Position numbers and translations under genes: made by a program
Virus record (IMG/VR): IMGVR_UViG_3300017773_000043
Location: 1-37,159 of that record
Origin: a virus
Strand: one strand, 5' to 3'
DNA length: 37,159 nucleotides
In this document: piece after piece, positions 9,363 through 15,411 of the stretch
Numbering within the stretch: the stretch's first letter is position 1
Layout of the letters: the number at the start of each line of letters is the position of its first letter
Notes under the pieces: model-generated
What the model was told of the DNA's origin: nothing
The model's input: the letters and a program-made list of their open reading frames with translations, nothing else
The model's database searches: none

Positions 9363-10480
9363 CCATCGTTTTGCGTAATAGTTATAACACTATCGCTTCC
9401 TCCGTTCACTTTGATTATATTAGATACTCCGTCTTGTATCAAAATTACGGTATACGCATCACTACCGTTCAAATCCACTCTTACGCTTTCGTTTACTTGT
9501 CTTCGTAAACTAATTACATTTCCTGTTATTAATGTTGTTATTTGAGTATCTGGGTCTTTGCCTAATGATGTTCCTGTTATTTGTGTACTTGTAGCTTGTG
9601 CTAGTACATCTTCTTCCTCTGCTATAGCTAGTGCATCTAGAACATTTAATAAATCTTCTAAATAATTTACGTCAAGATAATTTATATCTAGTTCTGTAAA
9701 CTCTAGTTCATCTTCTGCTAAGTAATCTTCTGCTAAGTAATCAATATCTAAGTCATTAAAATCTAAAACACTATCTGTTTGAACAGTTGTGGTTTCTTCT
9801 TCTATACGTTGTTCTTCTTTAGGCGGTGTAACTATAAGCATATTGTCAATAACATCTAAGGTTAAATCTAAGATAACAGGTTTTGTTGGTGCAGACTCGA
9901 ATACACTAACAGTAGTTGCTTCGTACGGTTTATTAAGGACAACCGTACCCATAGCTGTTACCACCTCTATTTCACCACTAGAAAGACCTAGTGCGTCAGG
10001 GAGCAGTATAATCAAACTACGTCCTAGCTCATCTACTGTAGCAGTAAAATCTGTGCCTCTAATTGCAATATTAGCTGTGGGTGTTTTAAGTTGAATGTTT
10101 TGTTTATCTATACGGTTTAGATTACCAGTAATAAATCTAGCCGTACCCAAACCAAAGGTGATAGCCATTTTAGATTTACTAGGGTCTGGGTCATAAATAT
10201 ATTCATCTATAAGTAATTGCGAGTGTTCAGTTAATTTTACTACAGAATCATCAAGAAAGGTGATAGCCATTCTGCCATCTTTAGTAATAGCTTCGTCATT
10301 ACTTTGTATAGCGAATTTTAGGTTAGCGTCGTATGACTTGTCTCTTACTATTTGTGCTGAACCGTTTAGTTCAGATATGTCTCCAATATCAACAGCTTGT
10401 GCTAGTGCCTTGGTCGTTTTGAATGACACACACAGTAGAAGAAGCAGTGCCACCGACTGAAATAATTTTAAGCCAGTCAT
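9359..10480 (-). CDS. Secreted FecR-domain protein with curlin-like C-terminus
   Basis: A Sec signal peptide spans residues 1-27 (leucine core, ALA cleavage site). A FecR domain follows at about 30-150, recognisable by DGRMAITFLDDSVVKL, IDEYIYDP and TPTANIAIRGTDF. Residues about 220-290 are very acidic, with short repeats of the DYLAED/DINYL type. The last 40 residues (VILIQDGVSNIIKVNGG, then ITITQNDG) follow the curlin pattern of alternating hydrophobics with Q-x-G and N. Its start lies 92 nt inside the curlin-like gene and its stop overlaps the cyclase start. Canonical FecR is a membrane sigma-factor regulator; this secreted form without a transmembrane segment is the type found beside CHASE2 cyclases in bacteria, so it probably relays a periplasmic signal to the sensor. 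Confidence 0.88.
   Translation of the reverse strand: MTGLKLFQSVALLLLLCVSFKTTKALAQAVDIGDISELNGSAQIVRDKSYDANLKFAIQSNDEAITKDGRMAITFLDDSVVKLTEHSQLLIDEYIYDPDPSKSKMAITFGLGTARFITGNLNRIDKQNIQLKTPTANIAIRGTDFTATVDELGRSLIILLPDALGLSSGEIEVVTAMGTVVLNKPYEATTVSVFESAPTKPVILDLTLDVIDNMLIVTPPKEEQRIEEETTTVQTDSVLDFNDLDIDYLAEDYLAEDELEFTELDINYLDVNYLEDLLNVLDALAIAEEEDVLAQATSTQITGTSLGKDPDTQITTLITGNVISLRRQVNESVRVDLNGSDAYTVILIQDGVSNIIKVNGGSDSVITITQNDG
9711..9740 (-). repeat. Exact 15-bp tandem duplication in the FecR gene
   Basis: Two adjacent identical 15-bp units encode the duplicated pentapeptide of the acidic linker (LAEDYLAED). The repeat is in frame, so slippage would change the linker length without breaking the gene. 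Confidence 0.85.
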
Positions 10481-11120
10481 TATCTTGCGTACTTAGTTGT
10501 TGAATATTAAATGTTCTTGAACCTCCAGTATGGTCTAAATAAAAATAACCACCTGCGGATGCATTTACGCCTGTGCCTGTATAAGTAACGGTGTTATCTG
10601 AACCGTCTATATCCATATAGTTTGTAGCGTTATCGATGTTAATGTTTGATGTAACAGTATTATTAGACCCCTGAATAATCCAATCTAAGTCAAGAGAAGC
10701 TGCTATTGCTGTAGTTCCTTGATTTAAAGTAAAAGTATTACCGCTACCTGTAACTTGTACGTTTTGGTTAGAGCTATCAGAACTGTAGGTGTCGGTAGGG
10801 TCTACCTGTATTGTGAAGCTGTTAGTCCCACCTGTGAATTCATAAAAACCAGTAAAACTGTCAGCGAATATATCACCGAGAAACTTATTAGTTGCACCAA
10901 TCATGTTGATGTCAAGAGTCATACTTGTTCCGTCTAAATCAAAAGGATTTACGCTACCTGCGGTTGAGTTTAGTCCACCAATAATATTAGATATACCGAG
11001 TTGTTCTAAATCTATGTTTGCTCCAGTTCCAGACTGGTCTACATATATCTCATTATCCGCCGCGTACAGAGGAAATAAAGCAAGACATAACATAAACTGT
11101 ATGCACTTCTTCATCATCAT
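10389..11120 (-). CDS. Secreted curlin-like (CsgA/CsgB-type) protein
   Basis: A signal peptide at residues 1-20 ends in LYA. The mature protein opens with IYVDQSGTGANIDLEQLG followed by SN, which fits the curlin consensus (h-x-h-x-Q-x-G-x-x-N-x-h-x-h-x-Q-x-G-x-x-N). Looser repeats follow, rich in Asn, Thr, Gly and Ser (NTFTLNQG, NTVTSNINID, NTVTYTGTG, TFNIQQ), predicting a beta-helical amyloid-like stack. It ends with two cysteines around VIQNDQG. Two further Met codons follow the first, so the exact start is open by two residues. Lying directly after csgG, it is the natural cargo of the CsgG pore. It is longer and less regular than CsgA (about 150 aa), so it could instead be a minor subunit or signal ligand. 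Confidence 0.8.
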   Translation of the reverse strand: MMMKKCIQFMLCLALFPLYAADNEIYVDQSGTGANIDLEQLGISNIIGGLNSTAGSVNPFDLDGTSMTLDINMIGATNKFLGDIFADSFTGFYEFTGGTNSFTIQVDPTDTYSSDSSNQNVQVTGSGNTFTLNQGTTAIAASLDLDWIIQGSNNTVTSNINIDNATNYMDIDGSDNTVTYTGTGVNASAGGYFYLDHTGGSRTFNIQQLSTQDNDWLKIISVGGTASSTVCVIQNDQGTSTSC

Positions 11121-11124
11121 AATC

Positions 11125-11961
11125 TCATTCTACCTCGTTTTCTTTATTTTGTAAAACCCAGTAACCTTTGTCGTAACCAAGTTTTACTATTTCTAGTACA
11201 GCACCTTCTATAGCTTTCATTAAAGCAATAGTAGAAGATTCATTTCTAGCATTACCTAATTCTATTTCTACTAGTTCTGTTCCAGCTTCTATAAACCTAA
11301 AGACATCTTCTGATTTACCGTAACTAAATATAGTTTTTTGACTTAAAACTTCTAATAAGACTTCGCCTGTAGCTACAGAAACCATACGTAAACTAACTGT
11401 TATATTGTCCTCTCTGTATTGAATACTGTTTCCAATACCTAAGTATCTAGCTCCCGCACCTCCAGACTCTAGGTTAGCTTCGTAACTAATAACAGCTCCT
11501 TCTATTAAAATACCTGCAAACAACAAGGGAGCTAATTGTTTTTTCTTTTCTTCATCACTAGCAAACTGTTCTCTAGCTGAGCGTATAAGCTGTCTTTCTT
11601 TTGTAAGGTTATCTAAACCTACTCTTTCTACAACTCTAAAAAAATCACCGTTACCTGCGTGTTTTAATGCACGAATAAGTAATGCGTTAGGTTGTTGTGT
11701 TATAGCTGTACTGAATAAAGCAAATTCACTATTGCTTTTACGCTGACCTGTTTGGTCTGTAAAAGCTGTAGGATATACAGCAACAACAGGACTTACTTTA
11801 GGAATAGCTACATTACGTAAATCGACAGATTGTAAATCTTGTATAGTTACAACGTTATGTTTTTGAAACCTATGTTCGTACGTATCTTCAACTTGGTCTA
11901 ATATAGAACAACTAGAAAGTAAAAGTACCAATAGGAATTGTAATCTCCGTAATTGTCCCAT
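11125..11961 (-). CDS. csgG: CsgG, curli-type outer-membrane secretion channel lipoprotein
   Basis: The 278 residues match the length of E. coli CsgG (277). A lipoprotein signal ends at C18 (LLLSSC). The core follows CsgG closely: ERVGLDNLTKERQLIRSARE at about 112-131, GAVISYEANLESGGAGARYL at 155-174, QYREDNITVSLR and TGEVL, KTIFSY and VFRFIE, and the end GYWVLQN. In E. coli CsgG forms a nine-fold pore in the outer membrane that lets unfolded curlin subunits through. The start lies 50 nt inside csgF; it must be used because the shared segment encodes the signal peptide. The spacing from GAGG to ATG is short, so coupling to csgF translation is likely. Confidence 0.95.
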   Translation of the reverse strand: MGQLRRLQFLLVLLLSSCSILDQVEDTYEHRFQKHNVVTIQDLQSVDLRNVAIPKVSPVVAVYPTAFTDQTGQRKSNSEFALFSTAITQQPNALLIRALKHAGNGDFFRVVERVGLDNLTKERQLIRSAREQFASDEEKKKQLAPLLFAGILIEGAVISYEANLESGGAGARYLGIGNSIQYREDNITVSLRMVSVATGEVLLEVLSQKTIFSYGKSEDVFRFIEAGTELVEIELGNARNESSTIALMKAIEGAVLEIVKLGYDKGYWVLQNKENEVE

Positions 11962-12406
11962 CCGCCTCAGTAATCTTTAGTGTTAGTGTTACACCATCAC
12001 TTGTATATTCGATAGTGTTGCCTTCAAGAGTTATTGTACCTGAATCAGACGGTGTTTCACCAAAGAGGTTATTTACAAGCTGTCTAGAAAGTTCTGCGTA
12101 AACTCTCGATTCAAGATTCCTCATGAATCTAGCTAATGTACTATTTTCTTTTTCTCTTTCTATTTCTTCTTGTAATGCTTTTATTTCTTCCTTTATTGTT
12201 AGTTTACGAGAAAACTCTTGGTTTTCTATGGTTAGGTAATGTGAGGATGTACCAACGCCATTAAAACTTGGAGATTTGAATTTATGAACTATTTGGTCTG
12301 CTTTAATATTTTCTACAAAAATACCAATAATTAAAATTATTCCAATAACCATAATAGTCCAAAGTATTCTATCTTTTTCTTGTTCGGATGTTTTTCGTTT
12401 TCCCAT
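11912..12406 (-). CDS. csgF: CsgF-like curli assembly factor with N-terminal membrane helix
   Basis: After a basic 13-residue leader and a strong hydrophobic helix (14-30), residues 37-68 follow the CsgF pore-binding region (HKFKSPSFNG, HYLTIENQ), matching the FRNPNFGG-type start of mature CsgF. The C-terminal 45 residues (TIEYTSDGVTLTLKITEADG, ending TFTF) match CsgF's beta-rich end. Between them lies an insertion with a charged coiled coil (about 70-88). CsgF binds CsgG and couples the pore to curlin nucleation at the cell surface. AGGAGG precedes the ATG at 8 nt. This is the first gene of the accessory cassette. Whether the hydrophobic helix is cleaved as a signal or kept as an anchor cannot be read from sequence. 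Confidence 0.88.
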   Translation of the reverse strand: MGKRKTSEQEKDRILWTIMVIGIILIIGIFVENIKADQIVHKFKSPSFNGVGTSSHYLTIENQEFSRKLTIKEEIKALQEEIEREKENSTLARFMRNLESRVYAELSRQLVNNLFGETPSDSGTITLEGNTIEYTSDGVTLTLKITEADGTITEITIPIGTFTF

Positions 12407-12417
12407 TAAAGTTCCTC

Positions 12418-12603
12418 CTAATGCAAAATTCTTTCTTTTTCTTCAGTGCCGTCTATACCCACAATTACTTTAGCTTCTGCTACAATAACTACACCATAAG
12501 CTTCTGCTTCTAAGTCTGCTTCTTCAAAACTGTTTGCACATATAAAAGGACCGTCGTATATGGTATCTCCTACTCTAAACTCTGTTATATATACTTTTTT
12601 CAT
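12418..12603 (-). CDS. Small hypothetical protein (61 aa)
   Basis: A 61-residue acidic soluble protein starting MKKVYITEFRVGDTIYDGPF with an alpha/beta pattern and a conserved-looking FEEADLEAEAYGV helix. Its ATG overlaps the previous stop (TAATG) and it ends 11 nt before the csgF start, within the csgF ribosome-site region. The predicted fold (strand, helix, strand) is reminiscent of small phage proteins of unknown function. I do not recognise it. Confidence 0.65.
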   Translation of the reverse strand: MKKVYITEFRVGDTIYDGPFICANSFEEADLEAEAYGVVIVAEAKVIVGIDGTEEKERILH

Positions 12604-12953
12604 TAATCTTTTCTTTGGTCTTCTCTATCCGCTTTAGCTATTTTATCTTGGTTTATTATATGAGGAACTCCTAGTATAGTTTTAATCATAGTATCTTGTC
12701 TTATGATTTCATTATCAAGACTTCTAATTCTGTCTATCAAGGCTACTAAAATACCGTGTTGTGAATCAAGTTTACCGCCTAGTCTTTCCTCTAACTGAGT
12801 TATTTGACCAGCAACTTTTTCGTCAACTACGTCTAACTTACTTTCCATACCGTCTACAATACGCATTATAAGTTTATATATAAACCAACCTAATGCACCT
12901 GCTGCTGCTATTGGAAAACCAACTTCTTGTATTAAAGTAACAGCAGAATCCAT
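12603..12953 (-). CDS. Membrane-anchored coiled-coil protein, holin candidate
   Basis: The 116 residues start with one hydrophobic helix (about 9-31, GFPIAAAGALGWFIYKLIM) followed by a long charged helix with heptads (about 35-95) and a basic tail. Small one-helix proteins with cytoplasmic coiled coils near a lysozyme are frequent holin or antiholin candidates, and the T4-type lysozyme here has no signal peptide and so needs a holin. Start and stop each overlap the neighbours by one base. A holin role is inferred from topology and position; 17310-17492 and 17492-17647 are competing candidates. Confidence 0.65.
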   Translation of the reverse strand: MDSAVTLIQEVGFPIAAAGALGWFIYKLIMRIVDGMESKLDVVDEKVAGQITQLEERLGGKLDSQHGILVALIDRIRSLDNEIIRQDTMIKTILGVPHIINQDKIAKADREDQRKD

Positions 12954-13336
12954 TAATAATCACCCCAGACTTTAGTTTTAGTGCCGCCGTGATACTCTAC
13001 GGCATGACCTTCTTTTATAAGCATTTCACAAATATCTTTACCTTTTTCAGTATAAGGTATTCCTAATATACGACCATACTTGCCTTTACCTAATGATTTT
13101 ACTTTTATTTTTCCTACACAAAGTTCTTTTAGTCTTTCTTTAGCTGCAAGACCTAATACTTTTTCTGCTTTATCTCGTGTTCTTGATTCAGGTGTATCTA
13201 TGCCTGCAAGTCTGACACGTTGTTTATGTAACTTAACATCAAAACCTAAATCTAAACAACAATCAAAAGTATCACCGTCTACAATACGTTCTAGTGTTGC
13301 ATTATATACAAAGGCATCAGGTGCTTTTTTAGCCAT
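12953..13336 (-). CDS. Staphylococcal-nuclease-like (SNase/thermonuclease) enzyme
   Basis: The 127 residues form one SNase domain. The motifs line up with the S. aureus enzyme: VDGDTF (D22, calcium site), RVRLAGIDTPES (R42, D47, E50, matching R35, D40, E43 by spacing) and KYGRILG (R89, matching R87). All catalytic positions are therefore present, so calcium-dependent cleavage of DNA or RNA at the 5'-phosphate side is expected. No signal peptide is present, so it would act in the cytoplasm, perhaps degrading host DNA for nucleotide supply or aiding lysis. It lies one base before the 98-aa basic protein's stop in a tightly packed operon. Confidence 0.93.
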   Translation of the reverse strand: MAKKAPDAFVYNATLERIVDGDTFDCCLDLGFDVKLHKQRVRLAGIDTPESRTRDKAEKVLGLAAKERLKELCVGKIKVKSLGKGKYGRILGIPYTEKGKDICEMLIKEGHAVEYHGGTKTKVWGDY

Positions 13337-13633
13337 TTAACATTTCCACCTTTTACGTGCTTGACGTAATCTTGAGTTAGGGTTTTTTGCTGCTTTAGGA
13401 AACTTTTTCATTTGTCCTGCACTTCTAGCACAGTAAGACTTTCTTCTTTTTGCGGCTTTGCTTCCTTTTTTAACCTTACCTGTTACAGCTCCTTTTAATT
13501 TAGAACCAGGATTTTTTCTTTTATATGCAGCAATACCTTTTTTAGTCATGCCCGCACCTTTTTTAGTAGGTCTGTAATTAGCTCCTTTGCCTTTAGTGGT
13601 ACGTTTTATTGACTTTTCTTTTTTCCTAGGCAT
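13337..13633 (-). CDS. Highly basic small protein (98 aa)
   Basis: Roughly a third of the residues are Lys or Arg. The centre reads KKGAGMTKKGIAAYKRKNPG, followed by SKLKGAVTGKVKKGSK and a Cys-containing tail (SYCARSAGQ). I associate this pattern with a phage family of basic proteins (possibly DUF6321, from memory). Strong positive charge suggests binding to DNA or RNA. Its ATG overlaps the stop of the 65-aa basic protein upstream (TAATG). A histone-like or genome-condensing role is inference only. Confidence 0.75.
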   Translation of the reverse strand: MPRKKEKSIKRTTKGKGANYRPTKKGAGMTKKGIAAYKRKNPGSKLKGAVTGKVKKGSKAAKRRKSYCARSAGQMKKFPKAAKNPNSRLRQARKRWKC

Positions 13634-13830
13634 TATTTCTTTTTCCTAGTAACTTTTTTCTTAGTTGTTTTTCTAGAACGCTTTATAGCTTTATCACTGA
13701 CCGTTCCTTTTCCTGGTCTACTTGTTCCAGCTTTTTTCCTTTTGTTTATGTTATACCATAAACCTTTCTTAGCACGTCTACCGTCTTTAGTAGTGTGGTA
13801 CTTGCTACTTGATTTTTTCTTTGCTGCCAT
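13633..13830 (-). CDS. Highly basic small protein (65 aa)
   Basis: The 65 residues are dominated by Lys and Arg, with low-complexity ends (KKKSSSK at the start, KKKVTRKKK at the end) around a short tyrosine/tryptophan segment (GLWYNINKRKK). GAGG sits 7 nt before the ATG. It is the second of three basic proteins encoded within 1.3 kb. Non-specific nucleic-acid binding is the most likely property; the specific role is unknown. Confidence 0.7.
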   Translation of the reverse strand: MAAKKKSSSKYHTTKDGRRAKKGLWYNINKRKKAGTSRPGKGTVSDKAIKRSRKTTKKKVTRKKK

Positions 13831-13832
13831 AA

Positions 13833-14507
13833 TTAATCCTCGTATAAATTATTAAAAGTTATAGAAGGGTCTAAATAACTTTCATGCCCTTCTGCAGAAT
13901 GCACGTGTTGTGATGGAACAAAATCTGGAGCACCTTCACCAGTTACCCATAAAGCAGGACTTGTAGCCCTTACTCTGTTATTTGGTAAAGCAACTAAGTT
14001 ACCTTTCCATTCACAATCTTCTGTTATATATAATACATGAGACTGTTTGTGTTGTGCAGGACAGTCTGCAATAGCATTATTTGTATAATCTACTGTAAAC
14101 ATATACTTACCAGTATAAAACTTTCCGTCAATTTTGCAAAGCCATGGACTAGAACTAACCCTATCCATAACAATTACTGAGTGTTCCCTAGATTCACAAT
14201 CCCAAGGCTGTGCTAAATGGTCTTCCATAGGAACCGCCCATTCCTCTACAGGTATGTCAGCTATTAGACCTTGAATCGGCATACGTGCCCACATGGCACC
14301 GCCGTGTATATTACCTTCGTCCCAATCGTCGTATTCAGTTTCACAACCTGTAAAAACAACTTGAAAACTTAACGACCTATCTGGTATTGTGTTTACTGCG
14401 AAAGCAATAGCGTGAAGAAACTCGCCGTGATATCTAGAATGATTTGCGGTAAATTCTCTACGTACCCAGCATTTAAAATGTGGGATATTGCTTATAAGAT
14501 GAGGCAC
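13833..14507 (-). CDS. Conserved hypothetical phage protein (224 aa, GTG start)
   Basis: The frame is closed by a TAA immediately before codon 1, so translation must begin at the GTG at 14507 or later, and the opening (PHLISNIPHFKCWVRREFT) resembles N-termini I know from uncultured marine phages. The protein is rich in His, Trp, Tyr and Cys (cysteines at several positions including FKCW, TGCE, WDCE, DCPAQH) and mixed alpha/beta. The abundance of His and Cys could support metal binding, but no known motif is recognisable. It is soluble without a signal peptide. Its neighbours are the basic proteins and the lysozyme. Confidence 0.72.
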   Translation of the reverse strand: MPHLISNIPHFKCWVRREFTANHSRYHGEFLHAIAFAVNTIPDRSLSFQVVFTGCETEYDDWDEGNIHGGAMWARMPIQGLIADIPVEEWAVPMEDHLAQPWDCESREHSVIVMDRVSSSPWLCKIDGKFYTGKYMFTVDYTNNAIADCPAQHKQSHVLYITEDCEWKGNLVALPNNRVRATSPALWVTGEGAPDFVPSQHVHSAEGHESYLDPSITFNNLYED

Positions 14508-14624
14508 TTACTTCTTTTTAGAAGATTTTCTTTTCATTGTTCTTTTCTTAGAACCACCTTTCTTTTTGTATTTTGAGCTTTTGATTGCTCCACCTCTTTT
14601 ATAGCCTTTTGCTCTTTTCATCAT
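14508..14624 (-). CDS. Very small, very basic protein (38 aa)
   Basis: An ATG at 14624 (AAGGAG about 9 nt upstream) opens 38 codons reading MMKRAKGYKRGGAIKSSK and then an almost pure Lys/Arg/Ser tail; about half of all residues are Lys or Arg. The start overlaps the lysozyme stop as ATGA and the TAA stop is directly followed by the GTG of the next gene in the same frame. Codon structure, ribosome site and linkage support it as a true gene. Like the 65-aa and 98-aa proteins, it probably binds nucleic acid. Confidence 0.65.
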   Translation of the reverse strand: MMKRAKGYKRGGAIKSSKYKKKGGSKKRTMKRKSSKKK

Positions 14625-15073
14625 AAGTTTTCTCCTTGCTTTAAAACTCTATCTTTTAATCTTATAGCTCGTGGACCTACTTGTATAGCCCAACGACTAT
14701 CTAACATTTCAACTGCGGCTTTATCCCAGTTACGGTCTTCCATCGCACCTAAAAACTTTTTAAATTTTAGTAACCTTGTAATACCTAAATTAAAACACAT
14801 ATTAGCCATAACTCTTTGTAAATCTTCTGGTAAATCTTTCCACCAAACTAAGTTTCTATCTAAATCGTTTATAACGTTTTGTATATCGTTTTCAAAACAT
14901 TCATCTATTCTTTCTTTAGAAACAGGTGTATCTACGTCTTGTCCGTGTTCAGGGTCTGTTTCTAATATCAAATGTCCTATTCCAAACGTAGGATATCCTA
15001 AATGGTCTAGATATATTTTATCTATACATCCTTCGTCAAAAGTTAATTCTTCTTGTAGCTTTTTTAAATCCAT
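14621..15073 (-). CDS. T4-type lysozyme (GH24 endolysin)
   Basis: The 150 residues are a compact GH24 muramidase. The catalytic triad matches T4 lysozyme in spacing: E14 (DEG), D23 (YLDHLGY) and T29 (TFGIGH) correspond to E11, D20 and T26. The conserved MCFNLGI and the Trp-containing AAVEMLDSRW segment follow. The start at 15073 is chosen because it has AGAGGTG just upstream and gives the usual N-terminus; a longer frame to 15235 only reads through the 108-aa gene out of frame. There is no signal peptide, so it needs a holin for access to peptidoglycan, unlike SAR endolysins. Confidence 0.93.
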   Translation of the reverse strand: MDLKKLQEELTFDEGCIDKIYLDHLGYPTFGIGHLILETDPEHGQDVDTPVSKERIDECFENDIQNVINDLDRNLVWWKDLPEDLQRVMANMCFNLGITRLLKFKKFLGAMEDRNWDKAAVEMLDSRWAIQVGPRAIRLKDRVLKQGENL

Positions 15074-15084
15074 AGTGTCACCTC

Positions 15085-15411
15085 TTACAATATTTTTACT
15101 GTTGTGTCTCCACCAGTTGACACACTTACTTGCCCAAGAGACGCTACTCCCTGAACTCCTTTTTCTGTTCCCGAATAAATATCTGACCATTGTTCTCCCG
15201 TCCATAACTGTAGTTGTTGTGTACTTAAATTCCAAATAAGGTCGCCACTATTAAATTGGTTTATATTCCTTTGTGATTCATTAACATTTATAGTTGAATT
15301 AACATCAACCTTATTTAAACTTAACTCTAAAACCCTAACCAATCTATTGAAAATTTCTGAAGTAATGGGTCCTATAGCTACAGGAAGTTTTGTTTCTAAT
15401 AATTTAGACAT
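15085..15411 (-). CDS. Small tail-associated hypothetical protein (108 aa)
   Basis: The N-terminal half is a helix (LPVAIGPITSEIFNRLVRVL) and a short linker; the C-terminal half is beta-rich with WNLSTQQLQLWTGEQWSDIY. Proteins with this arrangement commonly follow the large tail-hub gene in uncultured marine phages, so a small structural or adaptor role is likely. It starts at the stop of the 629-aa gene and ends 11 nt before the lysozyme. Confidence 0.68.
   Translation of the reverse strand: MSKLLETKLPVAIGPITSEIFNRLVRVLELSLNKVDVNSTINVNESQRNINQFNSGDLIWNLSTQQLQLWTGEQWSDIYSGTEKGVQGVASLGQVSVSTGGDTTVKIL

Noticed and set aside
10389-12406. The cassette as a host chromosomal insertion at a transposon
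   Set aside because: No terminal inverted repeats, target duplications, transposase or integrase flank it; gene overlap and strand match the phage operon.
15074-15235. Longer lysozyme start at 15235
   Set aside because: The extra 54 codons overlap the 108-aa gene out of frame, have no lysozyme similarity, and the start at 15073 has a good ribosome site and T4-like N-terminus.
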